DNA of 63,319 nt from Alphaproteobacteria bacterium HGW-Alphaproteobacteria-6. Its GTDB lineage: Bacteria; Pseudomonadota; Alphaproteobacteria; Rhodobacterales; Rhodobacteraceae. The stretch covers positions 1 to 63,319 of the forward strand of contig PHEC01000004.1 of NCBI GenBank assembly GCA_002841115.1. Direction: 5' to 3'. Shown one piece after another: positions 24,754-34,361 of this stretch (position 1 is the stretch's first letter; every line of letters begins with the position of its first letter). The notes under the pieces were generated by a model. That model searched no databases. It worked only from the letters and a program-made list of their open reading frames with translations, and had not been told where the DNA came from. A program made the position numbers and the translations under genes.

Positions 24754-27162
24754 ATGAAATTCACCCTCTCCTGGCTGAAAGACCATCTCGACACCGGGGC
24801 CAGCCTCGACGAGATCACCTATGCCCTCACCGACCTCGGCCTCGAGGTCGAGGCGGTCGTGGACCGCGCCGCGCGCCTGAAATCCTTCACGCTGGCGAAA
24901 GTCCTTCATGCCGAGCAGCACCCAGACGCCGAACGCTTGCGGGTCTGCCGGGTGCTGACCGACGAGGGCGAAAAGCAGATCGTCTGCGGTGCGCCGAACG
25001 CGCGGGAAGGCATCACGGTGGTCCTCTGCAAGCCCGGCGACTACGTGCCGGGGATCGACGTGACCCTTGGTGTCGGCCGGATCCGCGGTGTCGAGAGCCA
25101 CGGCATGATGGCCTCGGAACGCGAGCTGGAACTTTCCGACGAACATGACGGCATCATCGAGCTTCCCTCGGGCGAGGTGGGCGAGAGGTTCGCCGACTGG
25201 CTTGCCGCGAACCGCCCCGAGACGGTCGACCCGATGATCCACATCAAGGTCACGCCGAACCGCCCCGATGCGCTGGGCGTGCGGGGGATCGCCCGCGATC
25301 TGGCGGCGCGCGGGCTGGGGACGCTGAGGCCGCAGGAGGTCGAGCCGGTCAAGGGCGGCTTCCAAAGCCCGGTCGGGGTGGCGATCGACCCCGCCCTGAA
25401 GGCCAAGGGCTGCCCGCTTTTCGCCGGGCGGCTGATCCGCGGGGTGAAGAACGGGCCGAGCCCCGCCTGGCTTCAGGCGCGGCTGAGGGCGATCGGCCTC
25501 AGGCCGATCTCGGCCCTTGTCGACATCACCAACTTCTTCACCTTCGACCAGAACCGGCCGCTCCACGTCTTCGACGCGGGCAAGGTCGCGGGAAACCTGC
25601 GCATCCACCCGGCGCAAGGCGGCGAGGAACTGCTGGCGCTTGACGGCAAGACCTATGTCGCTGGTCCCGGGATGATGCTGATTTCCGACGACACCGGCCC
25701 GCAAAGCATCGCCGGCATCATGGGCGGCGAGCCCTCGGGCTGCACCGGCGATACCGTCGATGTCTTCGTTGAAAGCGCCTTCTGGGATCCGATCACCATC
25801 GCCGCGACCGGGCGCAGCCTGCGCATCCATTCCGATGCCCGCTACCGGTTCGAGCGCGGGGTCGACCCGGCCTTCACCCTGCCGGGGCTGGAGCTTGCCA
25901 CAAGGATGATCCTTGATCTGTGCGGTGGCGAGGCCTCAGGGGTGGTTGTCGACGGGGCGGTGCCCGATACCGCGCGCGCCTACCGGCTGGACCCGGCGCG
26001 GGTCATCAGCCTGGTCGGCATGGACATCCCCGAGGCCACGCAGCGCACGACGCTTCAGGCGCTGGGCTTTGTGCTGGCGGGCGACATGGCAAGCCCGCCA
26101 AGCTGGCGGCCCGATGTGCTGGGCGAGGCCGACCTGATCGAGGAAGTGGCGCGGATCGCGTCGCTGACCAAACTTCAGGGCAGGCCGATGGGCCGGGCGC
26201 GTCCGGGGGTGCCGAAGCCGACGCTGACCCCGATGCAGATGCGCGAGCGGGCGGCGCGGCGCACCCTGGCGGCGCTGGGCTACAACGAATGCGTCAGCTA
26301 TTCCTTCATCGATGCGACCTCGGCGGCGCTGTTCGGTGGCGGCGCCGAGGCGACGCGGCTGGAAAACCCGATCTCGTCCGAGATGACCCATATGCGGCCC
26401 GGCCTTCTGCCGGGGCTGCTCATGGCGGCGGCGCGCAATCAGGCGCGCGGCTTCATGGATCTTGCCGTTTTCGAGGTCGGGCCGGTCTTTGCCGGCGGCG
26501 AACCCGGCGAGCAGAGCCTCGAGGCGACCGGGCTTCTGGTCGGCGCGACGGCACCGCGCGATCCTTTCGGCACACGCCGGCCGGTCGATCCTTATGATGC
26601 CAAGGCCGATGCCGAGGCGGTTCTGGCAGCGATTGGCGCACCCCGGAAGGTGCAGATCAACCGCAAGGTGGCGCCCTGGTGGCATCCCGGCCGCTCGGGC
26701 GTGATCGGCCTTGGCCCCAATGCCATCGCCACCTTCGGCGAGGTCCATCCGAAGATCCTGCGCGCGATGGATGTGAAGGGCCCGGCGGTGGCCTTCACCG
26801 TCTTCGTCGAGGCGGTGCCCTTCGCCAAGTCCCGCACCACGACCCGGCCGGCATTGGGGCATTCGGACCTTCAGGCGGTGGAACGCGATTTCGCCTTCGT
26901 CGTCGATCGCGAGGTCGAGGCGCTGGCGCTGGTCAATGCAGCACTGGGCGCCGACAAGGCGCTGATCGAGGCGGTCTCGGTCTTTGACCAGTTCACCGGC
27001 GAACGGGCCGAGGCGCAGATGGGGGCGGGCAAGAAGTCGCTTGGCCTGACCGTCCGGCTGCAACCGCGCGACCGCACCCTGACCGACGAAGAGATCGAGG
27101 CGGCAAGCGCGAAGATCGTCGAGAAAGTTGCGAAGGCGACCGGCGCCAGCCTGCGCGGCTGA
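24754..27162 (+). CDS. pheT: Phenylalanine--tRNA ligase beta subunit
   Basis: 802-residue beta subunit with all expected parts: tRNA-binding OB domain (about 40-150; HPDAERLRVCRV, CGAPNAREG), B3/B4 editing domain (ALVDITNFFTFDQNRPLHVFD near 250-270), B5, the pseudo-catalytic core and a C-terminal ferredoxin-like anticodon-binding domain (SVFDQFTGE onward). Length is normal. Start ATG 24754. The orphan gene upstream interrupts the usual pheST coupling, yet pheT is intact. Confidence 0.97.
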   Translation: MKFTLSWLKDHLDTGASLDEITYALTDLGLEVEAVVDRAARLKSFTLAKVLHAEQHPDAERLRVCRVLTDEGEKQIVCGAPNAREGITVVLCKPGDYVPGIDVTLGVGRIRGVESHGMMASERELELSDEHDGIIELPSGEVGERFADWLAANRPETVDPMIHIKVTPNRPDALGVRGIARDLAARGLGTLRPQEVEPVKGGFQSPVGVAIDPALKAKGCPLFAGRLIRGVKNGPSPAWLQARLRAIGLRPISALVDITNFFTFDQNRPLHVFDAGKVAGNLRIHPAQGGEELLALDGKTYVAGPGMMLISDDTGPQSIAGIMGGEPSGCTGDTVDVFVESAFWDPITIAATGRSLRIHSDARYRFERGVDPAFTLPGLELATRMILDLCGGEASGVVVDGAVPDTARAYRLDPARVISLVGMDIPEATQRTTLQALGFVLAGDMASPPSWRPDVLGEADLIEEVARIASLTKLQGRPMGRARPGVPKPTLTPMQMRERAARRTLAALGYNECVSYSFIDATSAALFGGGAEATRLENPISSEMTHMRPGLLPGLLMAAARNQARGFMDLAVFEVGPVFAGGEPGEQSLEATGLLVGATAPRDPFGTRRPVDPYDAKADAEAVLAAIGAPRKVQINRKVAPWWHPGRSGVIGLGPNAIATFGEVHPKILRAMDVKGPAVAFTVFVEAVPFAKSRTTTRPALGHSDLQAVERDFAFVVDREVEALALVNAALGADKALIEAVSVFDQFTGERAEAQMGAGKKSLGLTVRLQPRDRTLTDEEIEAASAKIVEKVAKATGASLRG

Positions 27163-27204
27163 GGCCGGGCGGGCAGGGCGACGGGGCGCCGCGCCCGGCC
27201 GGGG

Positions 27205-28437
27205 TCAGCCCTTCGGCGCCACCCGGGCGTTGCGCGTCGCGATCAGCTTGAGGCGCAGCGCGTTCAGCCGGATGAAGCCGGCCGCGTCCTTCTGGTCGTA
27301 GGCGCCGGCGTCTTCCTCGAATGTGACGTGCTTTTCGCTGTAAAGCGAATGGTTGGACCAGCGCGCGACGGTGCGGGCCGACCCCTTGTAAAGCTTCACC
27401 CGCACCGTGCCGGTGACATGGTCCTGGCTCTTGTCGATCAGCGCCTGCAGCATCTCGCGCTCGGGGCTGAACCAGAAGCCGTTGTAGATCAGCTCCGCAT
27501 AGCGCGGCATGATGCTGTCCTTCAGATGCCCGGCGCCGGCATCGAGGGTGATCTGTTCGATCCCGCGATGCGCTTCCAGCAGGATCGTGCCGCCCGGGGT
27601 CTCGTAGATGCCGCGCGACTTCATTCCGACGAAGCGGTTTTCCACAAGGTCAAGCCGGCCGACGCCGTGCCGCCCGCCGATCTCGTTCAGCCGGGTCAGG
27701 ATGGTCGCCGGGCTCATCGCCACGCCGTCGATCGCCACCGCATCGCCACGCTCGAAGGTGATCTCGACCATTTCCGGCTGGTCGGGGGCCTGTTCGGGAT
27801 CGACGGTGCGCTGATAGACATAATCGGGCGCCTCGTCGCCCGGGTTTTCCAGAACCTTGCCTTCGGACGAGGTGTGGAGCAGGTTGGCATCGACCGAAAA
27901 CGGCGCCTCGCCGCGCTTGTCGCGGGCGATCGGGATCTGGTTCGCCTCGGCGAATTCCAGAAGCCGGGTGCGGCTGGTCAGGTCCCATTCGCGCCACGGC
28001 GCGATGACCCGGATCGCCGGGTCCAGCGCATAGGCCGACAGCTCGAAGCGGACCTGGTCATTGCCCTTGCCGGTCGCGCCATGCGCCACCGCATCGGCGC
28101 CATGCTCATGCGCGATCCGCACCAGATGCTGCGAGATCAGGGGCCGCGCGATCGAGGTGCCGAGCAGATAGAGCCCCTCGTAAAGCGCGTTGGCCCGGAA
28201 CATCGGAAAGACGAAATCGCGCACGAATTCCTCGCGCACATCGACGATATGGATGTTTTCCGGCCTGATCCCCAGCAGGATCGCCTTCTGGCGCGCGGGC
28301 TCCAGTTCTTCGCCCTGGCCGAGGTCGGCGGTGAAGGTCACCACCTCGCAGCCATATTCGGTCTGCAGCCATTTCAGGATGATCGAGGTGTCGAGACCGC
28401 CGGAATAGGCAAGGACGACTTTCTTCGGGGCGGTCAT
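27205..28437 (-). CDS. argG: Argininosuccinate synthase
   Basis: 410-residue ArgG, joining citrulline and aspartate with ATP in arginine synthesis. The N-type ATP pyrophosphatase loop AYSGGLDTS is at 10-18; [18 protein letters not shown] and [13 protein letters not shown] are also present, as is the C-terminal YSGSAR-like [17 protein letters not shown]. Convergent with pheT. The second arginine gene of the window, argJ, is far away, so this is not an arginine operon. Confidence 0.97.
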   Translation of the reverse strand: MTAPKKVVLAYSGGLDTSIILKWLQTEYGCEVVTFTADLGQGEELEPARQKAILLGIRPENIHIVDVREEFVRDFVFPMFRANALYEGLYLLGTSIARPLISQHLVRIAHEHGADAVAHGATGKGNDQVRFELSAYALDPAIRVIAPWREWDLTSRTRLLEFAEANQIPIARDKRGEAPFSVDANLLHTSSEGKVLENPGDEAPDYVYQRTVDPEQAPDQPEMVEITFERGDAVAIDGVAMSPATILTRLNEIGGRHGVGRLDLVENRFVGMKSRGIYETPGGTILLEAHRGIEQITLDAGAGHLKDSIMPRYAELIYNGFWFSPEREMLQALIDKSQDHVTGTVRVKLYKGSARTVARWSNHSLYSEKHVTFEEDAGAYDQKDAAGFIRLNALRLKLIATRNARVAPKG

Positions 28438-28520
28438 GGGCAGCCTCTTTGCGCCGGGGAGGGATCGGGCTGCGGTCTAGTCGGTTTTCGCCGGACCGGC
28501 AAGGCCGGCGCAGTGCGGCG

Positions 28521-29318
28521 TCACAGGCCCATCCGGCGGCGAAAGGCGTCAAGCTCCGGCCCCTCGGGCGGCGCGCCGTTCCAGGCGGTGACCAGCGCGC
28601 TGTCCTCGGCCGCGCGCGCCGCTTGCAGATCGGCCCGCGACCGGTCGGCGACCCGGCCCGCCGCGATCACCGCATCGGCATGGCGCAGCGCAAGCGCCTG
28701 CGCCTCGATTCGGCGCGCAACGAACAGCCGCGCCGCCGCCGCCTCGGCGGCAAGCACCCCGCGCAGCGGATCATCAGTCGTGGCGGGCAGGGCCGACACC
28801 TCGGCCTCGATCGCGGCCAGATCGCGGCCGGAGTAGCTGCGCATGACCTGATCCAGCCGCAGTTCGGCGACAGCCAGCGCCAGCCGCGCCGCCGTCAGCG
28901 CCGCTTCGGCCTCGGACCAGCGCGCCGCCGCCTCGGCCGTCCGGATCGCCGCACGGCGATAATCGGCGTTGCGCATCATCCGGGCCGTCGGCACCGGAAA
29001 GGCCGGCGCATCGGGCAGGCCGAGAACCGCCATTGGCGGCGCCACCGCAACCGGCGGTGCATCGCCGCCGGCAGGCCCCGCCCGGTCGCGTCGCGCGCCG
29101 GCCGCCTGCCTTTGCGGCAACTGCGCGACAAAGCGCTGCGCCGCGCGCAGCCGGTCCTGGCGGCCGTAAAAGACGAATCGGTCCGCGCGCTGCGCGGCAA
29201 AGGGATTGTGGCGCCGGACCGCGCCCGACGCATCCTGCGCAAACCCGTGGTCCGGTGCGGCAATGCCCGCGACAAGCGCCAGAACGGCACCGGACAGGGT
29301 GGAAATCGCGGCACTCAT
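28521..29318 (-). CDS. Secreted alanine-rich hypothetical protein (paralogue 1)
   Basis: 265 residues; a signal peptide (cleavage near GFAQ, residue 28) is followed by a region rich in Arg and Pro and then an Ala-rich helical, probably coiled-coil C-terminal half. No known domain recognised. Its final segment (EDSALVTAWNG...LDAFRRRMGL) lines up with the end of the next gene's product (ESDALMSASNG...VDYVRDQLGL), so the two adjacent genes look like diverged paralogues. ATG or neighbouring starts are possible; the one used gives a good signal peptide. Confidence 0.65.
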   Translation of the reverse strand: MSAAISTLSGAVLALVAGIAAPDHGFAQDASGAVRRHNPFAAQRADRFVFYGRQDRLRAAQRFVAQLPQRQAAGARRDRAGPAGGDAPPVAVAPPMAVLGLPDAPAFPVPTARMMRNADYRRAAIRTAEAAARWSEAEAALTAARLALAVAELRLDQVMRSYSGRDLAAIEAEVSALPATTDDPLRGVLAAEAAAARLFVARRIEAQALALRHADAVIAAGRVADRSRADLQAARAAEDSALVTAWNGAPPEGPELDAFRRRMGL

Positions 29319-29432
29319 CGCAGCCCCCCGAAGGCTCCGGCCCGCATTCGGGCCGGATCGGCAGGGCTGATCATAGCCGATTTTCGCGCAAAAGTCCCGC
29401 CCCGATCGCTGCCGGGGCGGGGCTGTCAGCCG

Positions 29433-30335
29433 TCAGAGGCCAAGCTGGTCGCGGACGTAATCCACCGCCGCATCCGACAGCACGCGCCCGTTCGACGCCG
29501 ACATGAGCGCGTCACTCTCGGCGATCTCGGCACCCGCCAGCGTCGTCTCGGCATCGCTGATCGCCGTCCCGGCCGCCGCAAGGTCGGTGGTCGCATCGGT
29601 CACCGCGGCCTCGGCGATGGCGCGCTCGGCCTCGAAGTCCACCGCCGCGACACGCTCGGCGTCAAGCGCGTCGAACTGGCTCTGGAAGTCCGGCGCCGCC
29701 GGATCGAGCTTGGCGATATCGGCATCGATATCGGCCACCGGCCGGCCGGCATAGCCCGCATCCAGAGCGTCGAGGTCCGACAGTGCCTGGTTCAGCGCCG
29801 CTTCCGCGTCGCTCTGCGCGGTCTGCGCATCGGCCAGCGCCTCGCCGGCGGCGATTGTGCCCAGGGCTGCCTCGCGATAGGTGGCGATCCGGCCAACCTG
29901 GCTGTTGGGGCTGGCATTGGCCAGCGCATTGGCATTGGCGTGAACCGCGTTCAGGCCCTTCAGTTCGGATGCGAGCGCGCCATGGGCATTCTTCGCCGTG
30001 GCGGTGCCGTCAAGGCTGGTCGGGGAAAGCCCCTTGGCCTTGGCCTTGACCTTGGCATCGGCCTTGGCCGCCTTGAGCGACCCGCCCGAGGGCGATTTGG
30101 CCTTGGCGCTGCCACCGGCCTTGCCGGCCGACTTGTCCGCGCTCTTGCCGCCGCCATTGCCGCCACCGTTGCCGCCACCGTTGCCACCACCGTTGCCGCC
30201 GCCATTGCCGCCACCGTTGCCGTTGTTGGCATAGGCCGCATCCGCGCCGATTCCCGGCAGATTGGCCCCAAGCGGCCCCAGCACCAGCGCCGATACCCCC
30301 AGCATCAGTGCAAATGTTCTTGTCGCAACCCTCAT
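29433..30335 (-). CDS. Secreted protein with NGGG tandem repeats (paralogue 2)
   Basis: 300 residues: signal peptide (to about residue 36), an (NGGG)n flexible region about residues 38-64, a Lys/Ala/Ser-rich linker, then an Ala/Asp-rich helical C-terminal half with a coiled-coil look. It ends SNGRVLSDAAVDYVRDQLGL, related to the end of the adjacent gene product. Start at ATG 30333-30335 with GGAGG upstream. Unknown function; likely periplasmic or surface-exposed. The repeat copy number is prone to change between strains. Confidence 0.7.
   Translation of the reverse strand: MRVATRTFALMLGVSALVLGPLGANLPGIGADAAYANNGNGGGNGGGNGGGNGGGNGGGNGGGKSADKSAGKAGGSAKAKSPSGGSLKAAKADAKVKAKAKGLSPTSLDGTATAKNAHGALASELKGLNAVHANANALANASPNSQVGRIATYREAALGTIAAGEALADAQTAQSDAEAALNQALSDLDALDAGYAGRPVADIDADIAKLDPAAPDFQSQFDALDAERVAAVDFEAERAIAEAAVTDATTDLAAAGTAISDAETTLAGAEIAESDALMSASNGRVLSDAAVDYVRDQLGL
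30145..30216. repeat. Six tandem 12-bp repeats encoding NGGG units
   Basis: Period 12 bp, unit TTGCCGCCACCG with third-position variants, six copies plus a partial one, inside the 29433-30335 gene. Codon-level variation (CCG/CCA) shows the copies are not freshly duplicated. Confidence 0.85.
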
Positions 30336-30499
30336 CAGGCCCTCCGGTCTGTCCGCCCCGCCACCCATCTCGGACCATGGAACGCCAGCAATATGACGAA
30401 ATTTCGGCATTGCGGCAAATTTTCGGCACGGGCAGGTGGAATTGACAGCGCGGGCACGGCATGGGACATGCGGCGAGCGCGCAATTCAAAGGTTTCCCG

Positions 30500-31249
30500 A
30501 TGAACGGCCTCAGTCTCTTTCAGCACTCCTTGCGCCAGGTCACCGGCAATTTCGCCGCGGCGATCCGGATCTCGGCGCTGCTGTATCTGGCCCAGGTCGC
30601 GGTCGGCACGCTGATCGACCTGCCCCTCTTGACCGACGAGGCCGCGATGCGCAGCGCGATCGAGGGCGGCACGTTCCCCTGGGGCAAGCTGGTGCTGATC
30701 GTCGTGGTGGCGGTGGTGTCGAACCTGTGGATCGCTGTCGCCTGGCACCGCTTCGTGCTGCGCGTCGAGATGCCCGCATCGCTGGTCCCGGCGTTCCACG
30801 GCGGCGCGATCCTGGCCTACTTCGGCCGGATGATCGCGATCGGCCTCGTGCTGGCGGTGCCGATGATGGCGCTGATGGCGCTGACCGGGCCGGTCGCGGT
30901 GACCGGCGGGCCGATGGCCAGGCTGGCCACCGTGCTGGTCGTGGCGGTGCCGGTTTCCACGCTTTTCTTCCGCATCGGGGCGATCCTGCCGGCCGCGGCG
31001 CTCGACCAGCCGCTGAAACTGGCCGAGGCGTGGCGGCGGACCGCCGGCGCCACCCCGGCGCTGGCCGGGCTGGCCTTGCTGTTTCTGGGCGCAAGCCTCG
31101 CCATCGATCTGCCGGCCACGGCCCTGCCGCAAGGATCGGTGCCACAGCTGGTCTGGCTGGGGCTGACCGGATGGGTCAAGGCGATGGTCGGGATCAGCGC
31201 CCTGACCACGATCTATGGCCATTACATCGAAGGCCGGGCGCTGCGCTGA
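30500..31249 (+). CDS. Multi-pass membrane protein of unknown function
   Basis: 249 residues with about six hydrophobic helices and few charged loops (AWHRFVLRVEMP, FRIGAILPAAALDQPLKLAEAW). The pattern resembles Yip1/GlpM-type membrane domains found in small integral proteins, but no family is assigned. Start ATG 30500 with AAAGG upstream. It ends 41 bp before ilvA on the same strand and could be cotranscribed. Confidence 0.75.
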   Translation: MNGLSLFQHSLRQVTGNFAAAIRISALLYLAQVAVGTLIDLPLLTDEAAMRSAIEGGTFPWGKLVLIVVVAVVSNLWIAVAWHRFVLRVEMPASLVPAFHGGAILAYFGRMIAIGLVLAVPMMALMALTGPVAVTGGPMARLATVLVVAVPVSTLFFRIGAILPAAALDQPLKLAEAWRRTAGATPALAGLALLFLGASLAIDLPATALPQGSVPQLVWLGLTGWVKAMVGISALTTIYGHYIEGRALR

Positions 31250-31290
31250 GCCGGCGCCCGGCCGCGACCATTGCCCCGGAGGGGACGCCG

Positions 31291-32538
31291 ATGACCACCT
31301 TTGCCGCCCGGGCCCGCCGGGCCACCGCCGCGCTGCGCGATCTCTTCGAGCCGACACCCCTGCAGCGCAACGATCATCTGTCGCAGCGCTTTGATGCGGA
31401 TATCTGGCTCAAGCGCGAGGATCTGACGCCGGTGCGCAGCTACAAGCTGCGCGGCGCCTATACCGCGATGCGCGCGGTGCTGGCGGAAGGCCGGGGTGCC
31501 GGGCATTTCGTCTGCGCCAGTGCCGGCAATCACGCCCAGGGCATGGCCTTCGCCTGCCGCCATTTCGCGGTTCGCGGCACGGTCTTCATGCCGGTGACGA
31601 CACCGCAGCAGAAGATCGCGAAGACCCGCAGCTTTGGCGGCGACCATGTCGAGATTCGCCTGGTCGGCGACTATTTCGACCAGACCCTGGCGGCCGCGCA
31701 ATCCTTCTGCGCCGAGGCCGGCGCGCATTTCCTGTCGCCGTTCGACGACCCGGACGTGATCCTCGGACAGGCCGGCGTCGCGGTCGAAGTCCTCGACCAG
31801 ATGGGCCGGGCGCCCGATCTGGTGATCCTGCCGGTCGGTGGTGGCGGGCTGGCGGCGGGGGTCACCGACTATCTGGCTGCGGCCGCGCCGCAGACCCGGC
31901 TGCGCTATGTCGAGCCGGTCGGCGGCGCCAGCCTGACCGCGGCCCTTGCCGCCGGCGAACCGGTGACGCTGGCCCGGGTCAACAGTTTCGTCGATGGCGC
32001 GGCGGTCGCGCGGATCGGCGCATTGCCCTTCGCGCGGCTGGCCGGCACCGACCCCGCCGATGTGCTTGTGGCGCCAGAGGACCGGATCTGCATCACCATG
32101 CTCGAGATGCTGAATGTCGAGGGGATCGTGCTGGAGCCGGCCGGCGCGCTTGCCGTCGATGCCCTGCCCGAACTGGCCGGGGCGATCCGCGGCCGCACCG
32201 TGGTCTGCGTGACCTCGGGCGGCAATTTCGACTTTGAAAGGCTGCCCGAGGTCAAGGAGCGCGCCCAGCGCCACGCCGGCCTGAAGAAATACTTCATCCT
32301 GCGCATGCCGCAGCGTCCCGGTGCGCTGCGCGAGTTTCTGGCCATGCTGGGTCCGGATGACGATATCGCGCGCTTTGAATATCTGAAGAAATCGGCCCGC
32401 AACTTCGGCTCGGTCCTGATCGGGATCGAAACCGGCGCGGCGGCGAACTTCGCCGCGCTTCGGGCGAAACTCGATGCCGCGGCTTTCACCTACCGCGACA
32501 TCACCGATGACGAGGCGCTGGCCGAGTTCCTGGTCTGA
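31291..32538 (+). CDS. ilvA: Threonine ammonia-lyase (biosynthetic-type)
   Basis: PLP enzyme making 2-oxobutyrate from threonine, first step to isoleucine. 415 residues: PLP lysine Lys52 in RSYKLRGA, SAGNHAQG at 77-84, glycine loop GGGGL at 183-187, and a single ACT-like regulatory domain at about 325-410 (KKYFILRMPQRPGALREFL). This is the shorter form with one regulatory domain, so allosteric behaviour may differ from E. coli IlvA. Start ATG 31291 after GGAGGGG. Confidence 0.95.
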   Translation: MTTFAARARRATAALRDLFEPTPLQRNDHLSQRFDADIWLKREDLTPVRSYKLRGAYTAMRAVLAEGRGAGHFVCASAGNHAQGMAFACRHFAVRGTVFMPVTTPQQKIAKTRSFGGDHVEIRLVGDYFDQTLAAAQSFCAEAGAHFLSPFDDPDVILGQAGVAVEVLDQMGRAPDLVILPVGGGGLAAGVTDYLAAAAPQTRLRYVEPVGGASLTAALAAGEPVTLARVNSFVDGAAVARIGALPFARLAGTDPADVLVAPEDRICITMLEMLNVEGIVLEPAGALAVDALPELAGAIRGRTVVCVTSGGNFDFERLPEVKERAQRHAGLKKYFILRMPQRPGALREFLAMLGPDDDIARFEYLKKSARNFGSVLIGIETGAAANFAALRAKLDAAAFTYRDITDDEALAEFLV

Positions 32539-32544
32539 TCGCGG

Positions 32545-32892
32545 TCAGGCCGCCGAATGGACCTGTGCCCCCCTTGCCGCCAACCCGGCCATGAAGGCCG
32601 ATTTGGATCCGGCGTAGCAGTCGGCCACGGCGCGCAGATCAACTTCGGCCCCGCGCCCGGCGGCGGCGCGCCGCTCGCCGTCCTGGCAGATCGCGCCGAA
32701 GCCGACAAAACCGAGGTTCCAGGCGCTGCCTTTCAGGAAATGCAGATCCTGTTCCAGCGTCGCGACATCGGGCGCCGACAGCAGCCGCATCATCACGCCT
32801 TCGACCTCGTCGAGGAACAGTTCCACAATCTCCGACAGCCCGTCGCCGCCGATTTCCGAGCGCAGTTCCTCCACGCGAGTCCAGTCGATCAT
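32545..32892 (-). CDS. Histidine phosphotransfer (Hpt) domain protein
   Basis: 115-residue stand-alone Hpt domain. The phosphorylatable histidine is His51 in HFLKGSAWNLG, the canonical H-x-x-K-G-S/A motif. Start ATG 32890-32892 (MIDWTRVEELRSEIG). It faces away from the REC-phosphatase gene across a 185-bp divergent region, and is convergent with ilvA. It probably passes phosphate to the receiver domain of that neighbour. Confidence 0.9.
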   Translation of the reverse strand: MIDWTRVEELRSEIGGDGLSEIVELFLDEVEGVMMRLLSAPDVATLEQDLHFLKGSAWNLGFVGFGAICQDGERRAAAGRGAEVDLRAVADCYAGSKSAFMAGLAARGAQVHSAA

Positions 32893-33077
32893 CACCACCT
32901 CCACCAGGCACCACCCCGGCACCGGGCATCATCCTAGGCGCCGGGCCTTACCCGGGGGTTAACCCCGGCCGGCCCTTACCCCGCCGCGCCGGCATCCGGC
33001 GACGTTCAGCCGGTCTTAACCCGGTGGGCATAGACCTGCCGGACGGGCCCTCGCGGGGCCGCATGAAGGGTTGTCGG

Positions 33078-34361
33078 GTGTCGGGTCCGGAACGTCACAT
33101 CGCAAAGGCTGCGCCGGCGTCCCCCGCCGGATGCCTTCGCCATGTCATGGTGGTCGATGACAGCCGCGTGCAGCTGAAGATCCTGTCGGCCCAGCTTGCC
33201 CGCGCCGGCTATGCGGTGACCGAGGCGCAGTCGGCCGAGGCGGCCCTTGCGCTTTGCGCGCGCGATGCGCCCGACCTGATCATCTCGGACTGGATGATGC
33301 CGGGGATGTCCGGGCTTGATTTCTGCCGCGCCCTGCGCGCCGCGGAAGACGGCAAATACACCTATTTCATCCTGCTCACCTCGAAAACCGAATCGGCCGA
33401 GGTGGCGCGCGGTCTCGATGTCGGGGCGGATGACTTCCTGACCAAGCCGGTCAGCGGCGACGAATTGCGCGCCCGCATCGCCGCCGGCGAACGCATCCTG
33501 AGGATGCAGCGCGAACTGACCGACAAGAACCAGCTTCTGTCGGTGACGCTGGACGAGTTGCAGGAGCTTTACGACTCCGTCAACCGCGACCTGCTCGAGG
33601 CGCGCAAGCTGCAGCAAAGTCTGGTGCGCGAACGCCATCGCAATTTCGGCAATGCCGAGGTCAGCCTGCTGTTGCGTCCCTCGGGCCATGTCGGCGGCGA
33701 CCTGGTCGGCTTTTTCCCGATCAACGCGCGCCGGGTCGGGTTCTTCTCGATCGACGTGTCGGGCCACGGCATCACCTCGGCGCTGATGACGGCGCGGCTG
33801 GCGGGCTATCTGTCGGGCAATTCGCCCGAACAGAACATCGCGCTGATGCTGACCGAATTCGGCATCTACGACGCCCGCCCGCCCGCCGACCTTGCTGCGC
33901 AACTGAACCGCGTCGTCCTGCGCGAGATGGAGACCGAGAACTACTTTACCCTGGCCTATGCCGATGTCGACCTGATCTCGGGCCGGGTCGCGATGGTGCA
34001 GGCCGGCCATCCGCATCCGGCGATCCTGCGCGCCGGCGGCGAGATCGAATACCTCGGCGGCGGCGGCCTGCCGATCGGCCTGCTGGAAGCTGCCGAATAC
34101 GAGACGGTCGAGGCGCAGCTTGCCCCCGGCGACCGGCTGTTCCTGATGTCGGACGGCATCACCGAGGCCGAGGATGCCGAGGGTCGCCAGCTTGGCGAAG
34201 ACGGTCTGTGCCGGCTGATCGGGCGCTGCGACGGCCTCGGCGGGCAGGCCTTTCTCGAGGCGCTGGTCTGGCATCTCGGCGACTATGCCGCCGGCGACTT
34301 CACCGACGATGTCTCGGGCGTCTATTTCGAGTTTCACGGCGCCAAGGACAATGCCGGCTGA
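33078..34361 (+). CDS. Response regulator with PPM/SpoIIE-type phosphatase domain (RsbU/HsbR-like)
   Basis: About 428 residues: receiver domain (20-140; acid pair Asp27-Asp28, phospho-acceptor Asp71, Thr101, Lys123), a coiled-coil linker (about 140-175) and a PP2C/SpoIIE phosphatase domain (about 190-420) with DVSGHG, SDGITEAED and DFTDDVSG metal-site motifs. I prefer the GTG at 33078, with GAAGGG 7 nt upstream; an ATG at 33063 is the alternative. Such proteins drive partner-switching of anti-sigma factors, but no anti-sigma or STAS gene is nearby. The divergent Hpt gene is a plausible phosphodonor. Confidence 0.93.
   Translation: MSGPERHIAKAAPASPAGCLRHVMVVDDSRVQLKILSAQLARAGYAVTEAQSAEAALALCARDAPDLIISDWMMPGMSGLDFCRALRAAEDGKYTYFILLTSKTESAEVARGLDVGADDFLTKPVSGDELRARIAAGERILRMQRELTDKNQLLSVTLDELQELYDSVNRDLLEARKLQQSLVRERHRNFGNAEVSLLLRPSGHVGGDLVGFFPINARRVGFFSIDVSGHGITSALMTARLAGYLSGNSPEQNIALMLTEFGIYDARPPADLAAQLNRVVLREMETENYFTLAYADVDLISGRVAMVQAGHPHPAILRAGGEIEYLGGGGLPIGLLEAAEYETVEAQLAPGDRLFLMSDGITEAEDAEGRQLGEDGLCRLIGRCDGLGGQAFLEALVWHLGDYAAGDFTDDVSGVYFEFHGAKDNAG

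Noticed and set aside
30145-30216. Short repeats as a CRISPR-like array
   Set aside because: Contiguous in-frame 12-bp coding repeats without spacers.
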